Below are positions 25,879 through 32,473 of a stretch of 64,000 nucleotides of DNA, in pieces. The number at the start of each line of letters is the position of its first letter. Position 1 is the first letter of the stretch. The notes under the pieces are model-generated. The model searched no databases. It was not told the DNA's origin and saw nothing but the letters and a program-made list of their open reading frames with translations. The position numbers and the translations under genes are program-made. Origin of the DNA: Chitinophaga niabensis (GTDB taxonomy: Bacteria; Bacteroidota; Bacteroidia; Chitinophagales; Chitinophagaceae); the NCBI RefSeq assembly GCF_039545795.1, contig NZ_CP154260.1, positions 811,001 to 875,000 of the forward strand, written 5' to 3'.

Positions 25879-26742
25879 ATGAAAAAATATGCTTTTCTTC
25901 TGCTATTCCTCTTGTTACAAGGTCTTTATCTGCAATCGAATGCACAGAAGAGCAGTATTCCTCCTTTGGGCGTATGTACTTCATTTGAGAACGACAGCCT
26001 CCTGAAAGCCGCAGGATTCTCCTACATCGAGGAGTCTGCCCGCAAAATATTGGCCCCCTCCATGCCGGATTCCGCCTTTAAAATTCAGCTTGCCCGGATC
26101 AGGAAAATGAAACTCAAACTTGAAACCTGCAATGTTTTCCTGCCCGGTACTATCCGCCTCATTGGAAAAGAAGCAGATGAAAAAGTGATCCTTGGATATG
26201 TAGATTCCGTTATGCAACGTGCTAAAATAGTAGGCATAAAGATCATCGTATTCGGCAGTGCAGGCTCCCGCAAATTGCTGGAAGGGCAAGATCCCGTACA
26301 ATCTAAAAAAGAACTGATCGCTATCTCCCGCAAAATGGCAGAAGTAGCAAAGAAATACGACCGCATCATTGCCATGGAAAGCCTCAATACATCAGAGGAT
26401 AATTTCATGAACAGCCTGCAGATCGTAACAGATGTGGCACAACAGGTGAACCATCCCAATTTCAGGCTCACGGTAGACCTCTATCATATGAAGAAAGAAG
26501 GAGAAGACCCCGCAGATATCCTGAAAGCTGCACCGTACCTGGTACATTGCCATATTGCAGAGAAAGAAGGCCGCAGAGCGCCGGGCACCAGCAAAGAAGA
26601 TTTCAAACCCTACTTTGCCGCCATGAAAAAAGCCAATTACAAAGGCCGCATCATGATAGAAAGTGGTTGGAAAAATATGGCGGAAGAAAGCAGGCCAGCA
26701 TTCCTCTATCTCACAGAACAACTGAACGAAGTATATAAATAA
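25879..26742 (+). CDS. Exported sugar phosphate isomerase/epimerase-like TIM barrel
   Basis: 287 residues from the ATG at 25879, which begins a signal peptide (MKKYAFLLLFLLLQGLYLQSNAQ); an in-frame GTG at 25765 is rejected. The xylose-isomerase-like AP-endonuclease fold shows in ILGYVDSVMQRAKIVGIKII, IAMESLNTSEDNFMNSL, FRLTVDLYHMKKEGEDPAD and LVHCHIAEKEGRRAPG, with likely metal ligands Glu, Asp, His and Glu (last in IMIESGW). It is 20 bp upstream of a Tat-exported Gfo/Idh/MocA oxidoreductase, so both should act in the periplasm, possibly on an oxidised sugar. Confidence 0.87.
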   Translation: MKKYAFLLLFLLLQGLYLQSNAQKSSIPPLGVCTSFENDSLLKAAGFSYIEESARKILAPSMPDSAFKIQLARIRKMKLKLETCNVFLPGTIRLIGKEADEKVILGYVDSVMQRAKIVGIKIIVFGSAGSRKLLEGQDPVQSKKELIAISRKMAEVAKKYDRIIAMESLNTSEDNFMNSLQIVTDVAQQVNHPNFRLTVDLYHMKKEGEDPADILKAAPYLVHCHIAEKEGRRAPGTSKEDFKPYFAAMKKANYKGRIMIESGWKNMAEESRPAFLYLTEQLNEVYK

Positions 26743-26762
26743 CCAAAAAAACACTGTACAAA

Positions 26763-28133
26763 ATGACAGAAGCTAAAAAGAACCGCCGCGAATTCCTGAA
26801 GCTTTCCATGATGGGAGGTGCCGGAGTTGCTCTCAGTGCAATGGGGATGCCAGCGAGCAGTTATGCACGTATTATTGGAGCCAACGACCGTGTGAATGTA
26901 GGCGTGGTAGGCTATTCTGACCGTTTTCGCCAGGCCCTCATGCCTTGCTTTCTGAAGAATCATAAAGAACTGAACTTTGATATCATCGCCGTTTCCGATA
27001 TCTGGAACCGCCGCCGTGAAGAAGGTAAAGCCGCACTGGAAGGCAAACTGGGCCATAGTGTTCAAACCTGCGTGAACAACGATGAGCTGTATAAGATCAA
27101 AGACCTCGATGCAGTAATGATCGCTACAGCAGACTTCCAGCATGCCTTCCATACCATTGAAGCGGTAAAGAATAAGAAAGACGTTTACTGCGAAAAACCT
27201 TTCGCGGAAACAATGGAAGATGCCCGGAACGCGCTCAAAGCAGTAAAGGAATCTAAAAAAGTTTTCCAGGTAGGCACGCAACGCCGCAGTGGTGCCAGCT
27301 ATCATGCCGCAGCCAACTTCATCAAAGAAGGAAAGTTCGGCCCCATCACCATGGTGGAGATGACCTGGAATGTAAACCAGCCCGGCCGTTGGCGCAGACC
27401 GGAACTCACAAAATCGATCAAAGAATCAGATGTGGATTGGAACCGTTTCCTCTGCAACCGCCCCAAAGACAGCTGGGATCCGCGTAAATATTTAGAGTTC
27501 CGCCTTTTCTGGCCATACTCTTCAGGTATCTTCGGCCAATGGATGACGCACCAGATAGATACTGTACACTGGTTCACCGGTTTGCAGCATCCGCGCAGTG
27601 CAGTAGCAAATGGTGGTATCTACCAATGGCAAGATGGCCGCAGCAATGCAGATACACTCACCGCGGTATTCGATTACGGTCCGCAGAATGATCCTAAGAA
27701 TGGCTTCCAGGTAGTATACAGTTCCCGCTTCCACAACTCAGCAGGGGGGACAAAAGAACTCTACTATTCCAATGGTGGCATGATAGACATGAGCACAAAC
27801 AAAATTAGTCCTACCGGTGGTCTGAGAGAAAAAGAAGCAGCTGAAATGGGTATGAAAGCAAATCTCCTTCCCAGCATGGACCTTTCCAGTGTAGCTGCTT
27901 CTATTGAAACCAGCGCCAACACAGGCGGAGATGATACTACGGATGCGCACGTACGTAACTGGATGGAATGTGTGCGCAAACAGGATGTTAAAACAAACGC
28001 TCCCATTGAAGCGGCCTATTCTCACTCAATAGCGCTGATCATGGGTACCGCTGCATATCGTACTGGCCAGAAAGCTACTTTCGATGAAGCTAAACAAGAC
28101 GTAATTGTTGGAGGCAAAGTATTCACACTCTAA
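26763..28133 (+). CDS. Tat-exported Gfo/Idh/MocA family oxidoreductase
   Basis: 456 residues. The N-terminus has a Tat signal (NRREFLKLSMMGGAGVALSA), so the protein is likely folded with its NAD(P) cofactor before export. The Rossmann domain follows (VNVGVVGYSDRFRQAL), with the family catalytic lysine in DVYCEKPFAETMEDA and the substrate-domain pattern SSGIFGQWMTHQIDTVHWFTG. Such enzymes oxidise or reduce sugar hydroxyls, and exported versions have been linked to 3-keto-glycoside metabolism; the substrate here is unknown. It shares an operon with the TIM-barrel isomerase. Twelve bases after its stop lies the first of two long hairpin elements. Confidence 0.9.
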   Translation: MTEAKKNRREFLKLSMMGGAGVALSAMGMPASSYARIIGANDRVNVGVVGYSDRFRQALMPCFLKNHKELNFDIIAVSDIWNRRREEGKAALEGKLGHSVQTCVNNDELYKIKDLDAVMIATADFQHAFHTIEAVKNKKDVYCEKPFAETMEDARNALKAVKESKKVFQVGTQRRSGASYHAAANFIKEGKFGPITMVEMTWNVNQPGRWRRPELTKSIKESDVDWNRFLCNRPKDSWDPRKYLEFRLFWPYSSGIFGQWMTHQIDTVHWFTGLQHPRSAVANGGIYQWQDGRSNADTLTAVFDYGPQNDPKNGFQVVYSSRFHNSAGGTKELYYSNGGMIDMSTNKISPTGGLREKEAAEMGMKANLLPSMDLSSVAASIETSANTGGDDTTDAHVRNWMECVRKQDVKTNAPIEAAYSHSIALIMGTAAYRTGQKATFDEAKQDVIVGGKVFTL

Positions 28134-28144
28134 CTAAGTGCGCC

Positions 28145-28242
28145 GAAACCAGTATATGTATTTTTTTAAGGAAAAAACTAGCCCAATGTTGCGCTTAGGC
28201 AGTACGGAGAGCTTTCCTTAAAAAAATACATATACTGGTTTC
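28145..28242. repeat. Hairpin element A: perfect 30-bp inverted repeat with conserved 38-nt loop
   Basis: The arms 28145-28174 and 28213-28242 are exact reverse complements over 30 bp and enclose the 38-nt loop 28175-28212. The inner stem contains TGTATTTTTTTAA. The loop begins AAACTAGCCCAAT and goes on TTGCGCTT and GGCAGTA; inside it AGC, CAA, TTG and GCT can form a small nested hairpin. The same loop, in reverse orientation, occurs in element B at 28386-28487. The T-run lies within the 5' arm and not after the hairpin, so this is not a standard intrinsic terminator. Confidence 0.93.
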
Positions 28243-28385
28243 TCTTTTAGTTCCGGTGTTTGCAGGCTCAACGGTATTGATACATCTTTTAGCAAAGCAG
28301 CTGGTTCTCACAGGTTACAGGCATTATCCTTCCATCCCCTCCACAAACCCGCCAAGACCTCATCCCACATTAACGGTAGGCCCAG

Positions 28386-28487
28386 GAAAATAAAGGGTGT
28401 GTATTTTTTTAATAAATTCTGTCTTTACTGCCAAAGCGCAATATTGTGCTAGTTTATTTATTAAAAAAATACACACCCTTTATTTTC
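28386..28487. repeat. Hairpin element B: perfect 31-bp inverted repeat, inverted relative of element A
   Basis: The arms 28386-28416 and 28457-28487 are exact reverse complements over 31 bp around a 40-nt loop. Read on the minus strand, the loop matches element A at 27 of the first 30 positions (AAACTAGC, CAAT, TTGCGCTT and GGCAGTA are shared), and the inner stem again has TGTATTTTTTTAA, while the outer stem halves of A and B are unrelated in sequence. The right arm includes the stop codon and the final lysine codon of the minus-strand PaiB gene. About 143 bp without recognisable content separates A and B. Confidence 0.93.
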
Positions 28488-29103
28488 GCCCCCGTCTTAA
28501 TTCCATCTCGGAAGCAATCCGGTGAGAATGATCATCTCCAATCTCTTTCAGATGATCCACCACACTGAAATAATCGTGATCATTCCTGTTCTGGCTAAGC
28601 TTAAACCGCGTATCCACCCTGTCTACACTGATCTCAAAACCAGTGATCGCTTTAAGGTTATTTTGGAATTCCTTAGCAGGAATATCATGCACATGCACCG
28701 GGTTTTCAGACCCCGCTTCGTAGTGCTGCATGAGTTGATGAAGTGACTCAGCCAACTCAGCTTCAGAGAGAACGCGCAGCACACCGTAAATATGCACCGC
28801 TATGTAATTCCAGGTAGGGATCTTCCCCTTTTCATACCAGGAAGAAGAAATGTAAGCATGCGGGTCCATGAATACAACCATGAAAGTCTGCCCGCTTACA
28901 AAGGTGGCAGACTGATCATTGGCATTGGCAATATGCCCATGGAGCACAAACTTACCCGGCGTTTTTTCAACTAATTCAATGGGAAGATGTGTGCCGATAG
29001 GAAGGCCGTCATGTATACTGATCAATAACCCGAAACCATTCTGCCGGATAAATGCAGCAACTGTTTCCCAGTCCTTTTCCTCATTGTACTTAGGGCTATA
29101 CAT
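28480..29103 (-). CDS. FMN-binding negative transcriptional regulator, PaiB family
   Basis: 207 residues with a split-barrel flavin-binding fold. The PaiB pattern is clear: YSPKYNEEKDWETVAAFIRQ at the start, GLLISIHDGLPIGTHLPI, HGHIANANDQSATF, MVVFMDPHAYISSSWYEKG and PTWNYIAVHIYG. In Bacillus the homologue is linked to control of sporulation and protease genes; in Bacteroidota it may simply be a flavin-dependent oxidoreductase or pyridoxamine oxidase-like protein. Its 3' end is part of hairpin element B. Divergent from the RDD gene with 43 bp between starts. Confidence 0.9.
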   Translation of the reverse strand: MYSPKYNEEKDWETVAAFIRQNGFGLLISIHDGLPIGTHLPIELVEKTPGKFVLHGHIANANDQSATFVSGQTFMVVFMDPHAYISSSWYEKGKIPTWNYIAVHIYGVLRVLSEAELAESLHQLMQHYEAGSENPVHVHDIPAKEFQNNLKAITGFEISVDRVDTRFKLSQNRNDHDYFSVVDHLKEIGDDHSHRIASEMELRRGRK

Positions 29104-29146
29104 ACAGTGGTATTTTAGTTATATTAGCAAAGTAAATTCCTATACT

Positions 29147-29575
29147 ATGATCGATCACCTGGACGATGTTCCTGTATCCGAACCTTCATACCCAGGAGTG
29201 TCAAAAAGAGAACAATCCGCCATTATTGATCTCTCAATAATTATGATCCTCATGCTTTTTGCTTCCCTGACGTTGAATGCGATCAGAGAGGAAAAAGATA
29301 CGCCAACATGGGTTAATATTGTTCTTTTTTTGAGCGTCTGGGGATTATATGAACCTTTTGCGATAGCATACGGTTGTACGCCGGGAAATTATATTATGAA
29401 GATCCGTGTGGTAGATGTCAATGATCGAACAAAAAAGATCGTATTATGGAAAGCTTTTGTAAGATGTGTCCTGAAAGCTTCCCTGGGCTGGTTATCTTTA
29501 CTCATTGCGCGTTTAAACCCCCAGCGCAGAGCCATACATGACTTCGGCGCCGGGAGCGTAATGATTCAGAAATAA
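29147..29575 (+). CDS. RDD family membrane protein
   Basis: 142 residues from the ATG at 29147 (MIDHLDDVPVSEPSYPG); longer upstream in-frame starts fall inside the divergent gene and are rejected. The RDD pattern is present: a first helix with an acidic position (SAIIDLSIIMILMLF), a second helix (WVNIVLFLSVWGLYEPFAIAYG), the GNYIMKIRVVDVND turn and a third segment (VLWKAFVRCVLKASLG). Possibly a small transporter or membrane anchor; function unknown. It is convergent with the mrp gene, with one base between stop codons. Confidence 0.85.
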   Translation: MIDHLDDVPVSEPSYPGVSKREQSAIIDLSIIMILMLFASLTLNAIREEKDTPTWVNIVLFLSVWGLYEPFAIAYGCTPGNYIMKIRVVDVNDRTKKIVLWKAFVRCVLKASLGWLSLLIARLNPQRRAIHDFGAGSVMIQK

Positions 29576-29576
29576 A

Positions 29577-30674
29577 TTAAACTACTATTTCAACGATCTT
29601 TGTCGGTTCAATATTGGCATTGCGCATAGCAATGCTGCGGGCTGTAGCACCTGCAAATTCAGCAAAAGCATTTTTGGTGATGGCATCGTTCCCCGCAACT
29701 GCCGGAACACCTTCATCACCTCCTTCACGGATGCTTTGTACTAAAGGTATCTGGCCAAGGAAAGGGATCTCCAGTTCTTCTGCCAGTCTTTTTCCACCTT
29801 CTTTACCAAAGATGTAATATTTGTTATTGGGTAATTCAGCCGGTGTGAAGTAAGCCATGTTTTCCACGAGGCCAATGATAGGTACGCGGATCTGGGGGCT
29901 GCTGAACATACCGATACCTTTTTTGGCATCTGCCAGGGCCACATCCTGTGGCGTGGTTACAATTACAGCGCCGGTTACAGGTACACTCTGAACAAGGGTC
30001 AGGTGAATATCGCCGGTGCCGGGAGGCATATCAATGATCAGGTAATCCAGTTCTTCCCAGTAAACATCACTCACAAATTGCTTCAATGCACTGCTGGCCA
30101 TGGGCCCGCGCCATACGATCGCCTGTTTTTCATCTACCAGCAAGCCGATAGACATGAATTTGATCCCGAACTTCTCCATAGGAACAATCATTCCCTTACC
30201 TTCCACATTCACCATCATAGGTCTTTCTCCGCGAACACCAAACATAATGGGAACAGAAGGTCCGTAAATATCCGCATCCATCAGGCCCACTTTAGCACCA
30301 TCCTGTGCCAGGGATAATGCGAGATTGGCAGCTACAGTGGATTTACCCACTCCGCCTTTACCGGAGGCCACCATAATGATATTTTTCACATTTGGCAGCA
30401 GGCCTTTTCCATCTTTCCTGTTGGTGCTTACATTGGCCGTCATTTTCACTTCAACCTCAGCTTCCTTGCTTACCAGGTGAATGATGGCATTCACACAGGC
30501 ATTTTTTATCATTTCCTTCAGCGGACAAGCCGGTGTGGTCAGTACTACGGTAAATTTAACTTTATTGCCGTTGATCTCGATGTCTTTCACCATGTTCAGT
30601 GTCACCAAATCCTTACCCAGATCGGGTTCTTCCACATTCGACAGCGCCTCGAGCACCATTTCTTTTGTGATCAT
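29577..30674 (-). CDS. Mrp/NBP35 family Fe-S cluster carrier ATPase
   Basis: 365 residues. An N-terminal MIP18/DUF59 domain (about 1-85, MITKEMVLEALSNVEEPDLG and TTPACPLKEM) precedes the P-loop ATPase with the deviant Walker A VASGKGGVGKSTVAAN, switch LMDADIYGPSVPIMFG and DYLIIDMPPGTGDIHL. ApbC/Mrp proteins load and pass iron-sulfur clusters to target proteins in the cytoplasm. The canonical late CxxC is replaced by sequence with no cysteine pair that I can see (VENMAYFTPAEL), as in several Bacteroidota members. Confidence 0.93.
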   Translation of the reverse strand: MITKEMVLEALSNVEEPDLGKDLVTLNMVKDIEINGNKVKFTVVLTTPACPLKEMIKNACVNAIIHLVSKEAEVEVKMTANVSTNRKDGKGLLPNVKNIIMVASGKGGVGKSTVAANLALSLAQDGAKVGLMDADIYGPSVPIMFGVRGERPMMVNVEGKGMIVPMEKFGIKFMSIGLLVDEKQAIVWRGPMASSALKQFVSDVYWEELDYLIIDMPPGTGDIHLTLVQSVPVTGAVIVTTPQDVALADAKKGIGMFSSPQIRVPIIGLVENMAYFTPAELPNNKYYIFGKEGGKRLAEELEIPFLGQIPLVQSIREGGDEGVPAVAGNDAITKNAFAEFAGATARSIAMRNANIEPTKIVEIVV

Positions 30675-30783
30675 AAATTGATGTTAAAATTGTTTCCGAT
30701 CAGCAAAGTTAACCTAAAAAGAGGTTTAATTTGTTGGTTTTATATTCCTCTTTCCGGGAGTATATATTTATCTTAGTAGCTGC

Positions 30784-31422
30784 ATGCATAAGAAACTGAT
30801 CATATTTTTGTCCCTGCTGTTCATGCCGTTTTTGTTAAAGGCACAGTTGAAAGCATTCAAAGACAGCATTATACAAATATCCGGTATTACCATGACGGCG
30901 GACAGCCTGAGGGCTATTCCCGCTGTAAGTATCATCGTAAGGGGGCAGAACCGTGGTACCATTTCCAATAGCCAGGGGGTATTTTCCATCGTGGCTTTTA
31001 AAGGAGATACGCTGAGTTTCTCTGCTGTGGGCTTCCGCAAAAAAGACTACAAGATCCCTGCAAACCTGCCCGGAAACAGTTATTCCGTGATCCAGCTCCT
31101 CACCGAGGACACCATTTACCTCTCAGAAACCATCATCAAACCTTATCCCAGCAAAAGGGAATTTGAAAAGGCTTTTGTAAGTATGGATATTCCGAATGAT
31201 ATGTATGAAGTGGCCCGTAAGAATAATGACCAGGCCAAGATCCGTGCCCTGGCCCGTTCTATCCCCATCGATGCTGGCGGGGCTTATGGTGTTTTTATGC
31301 AGAAACAGCAGCAATCCCTCTACTATGCAGGCCAAACGCCTCCTCAGAACATCTTCAACCCAATCGCCTGGGCCCAGTTCATAGAAGCCTGGAAGCGGGG
31401 TGACTTCAAGCGCAAAGATTAG
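30784..31422 (+). CDS. Exported carboxypeptidase-like regulatory domain protein
   Basis: 212 residues. A signal peptide (MHKKLIIFLSLLFMPFLLKAQ) is followed by a CarboxypepD_reg-like beta-sandwich (about 45-110): IPAVSIIVRGQNRGTISNSQ, GVFSIVAFKGDTLSFSAVGF. The same domain begins SusC proteins, but here there is no barrel, and the C-terminal 100 residues are helical and unassigned. Function unknown; probably periplasmic or surface associated. It stands alone between mrp (divergent) and the hbd gene. Confidence 0.82.
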   Translation: MHKKLIIFLSLLFMPFLLKAQLKAFKDSIIQISGITMTADSLRAIPAVSIIVRGQNRGTISNSQGVFSIVAFKGDTLSFSAVGFRKKDYKIPANLPGNSYSVIQLLTEDTIYLSETIIKPYPSKREFEKAFVSMDIPNDMYEVARKNNDQAKIRALARSIPIDAGGAYGVFMQKQQQSLYYAGQTPPQNIFNPIAWAQFIEAWKRGDFKRKD

Positions 31423-31517
31423 ACCCGGGTAAAGTATAATAACCGCAGCGCCTGCCGCATGTGAATGGTTTTTCCTTAAATTGCCGGATTATTGACCATT
31501 CACCAAAATGAATCTTT

Positions 31518-32411
31518 ATGCAGAAAATTGCTGTGATCGGAGCCGGAACCATGGGCAACGGTATTGCACACGTATTTGCCCAAAACGGATATACCGTTCA
31601 CCTGATAGATGTTTCCCCCACTGCACTCGACAAAGCACTCGCTACGATCGATAAAAACCTGGAACGGCAGATCGCTAAAGAAATTATCAAAGAAGCAGAC
31701 AGGAAAAACACCCTGGACCGCTTAAAGACTTTCACAGACCTCGCCGAAGGTGTGAAAGATGTGGAACTGGTAGTAGAAGCTGCTACAGAAAATGTAGACC
31801 TCAAACTGAAGATCTTCCGCGAGCTGGACCAGCATACGGGTGCAGACGTGATCCTCGCTACCAATACTTCCTCTATCTCCATTACAAAAATAGCCGCCGT
31901 CACAAAGAAGCCGGGGAAAGTGATCGGCATGCACTTTATGAATCCGGTGCCCGTAATGAAACTTGTAGAGATCATTAATGGTTACGCCACGGAAAAGGCC
32001 GTTTCTGAGCAGATTAAAGCACTTACACTGCAACTGGGTAAAGTTCCCTGCGTCGTAAATGATTACCCGGGATTCATCGCTAACCGCATCCTGATGCCCA
32101 TGATCAATGAAGCTATCTATTCTCTTTTTGAAGGAGTGGCAGGTGTGGAGGAAATTGATACCGTGATGAAACTAGGCATGGCACATCCTATGGGGCCATT
32201 ACAACTCGCGGATTTTATAGGGCTGGATGTATGTTTATCTATCCTGCAGGTATTACACGATGGGTTCGGTAATCCTAAATACGCTCCATGCCCCTTACTC
32301 GTAAATATGGTCACCGCAGGATACCTCGGTGCTAAAAGCGGAGAAGGCTTTTATAAGTATACAGTTGGCAGTAAAAATATTATTGTAAGCGACAGGTTCC
32401 ACAAAATATAG
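31518..32411 (+). CDS. 3-hydroxybutyryl-CoA dehydrogenase
   Basis: 297-residue 3-hydroxyacyl-CoA dehydrogenase of the short, single-function type. The NAD-binding GAGTMGNGIAHVFAQNG, the aspartate ending strand 2 (HLIDVSP), the catalytic histidine region GMHFMNPVPVMKLVEIING and the substrate-side DYPGFIANRILMPMINEA and GLDVCLSILQVL are all present. It oxidises 3-hydroxybutyryl-CoA to acetoacetyl-CoA in fatty acid, butyrate or amino acid catabolism. The last three coding codons and the stop lie within a hairpin. Confidence 0.94.
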   Translation: MQKIAVIGAGTMGNGIAHVFAQNGYTVHLIDVSPTALDKALATIDKNLERQIAKEIIKEADRKNTLDRLKTFTDLAEGVKDVELVVEAATENVDLKLKIFRELDQHTGADVILATNTSSISITKIAAVTKKPGKVIGMHFMNPVPVMKLVEIINGYATEKAVSEQIKALTLQLGKVPCVVNDYPGFIANRILMPMINEAIYSLFEGVAGVEEIDTVMKLGMAHPMGPLQLADFIGLDVCLSILQVLHDGFGNPKYAPCPLLVNMVTAGYLGAKSGEGFYKYTVGSKNIIVSDRFHKI

Positions 32412-32420
32412 GAACCTGTC
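32391..32420 (+). terminator. Hairpin overlapping the hbd stop codon
   Basis: Perfect 10-bp inverted repeat GACAGGTTCC/GGAACCTGTC with a 10-nt loop. The left arm encodes the Asp-Arg-Phe near the C-terminus and the right arm begins on the final G of the TAG stop. There is only a short T-rich tail (CTCTTT), so it may act as a weak terminator or as a 3'-end stabiliser. Confidence 0.6.
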
Positions 32421-32473
32421 ACCTCTTTCCTGAACATACGTGTCTTAGATGAGTAAATACTCAAACAGGACCT

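Noticed and set aside
28145..28487. Inverted hairpin pair considered as an invertible promoter switch or insertion sequence
   Set aside because: No recombinase or transposase gene is nearby, the arms of the two copies differ so they cannot serve as matching recombination sites, and the 143-bp centre has no promoter aimed at either convergent gene.
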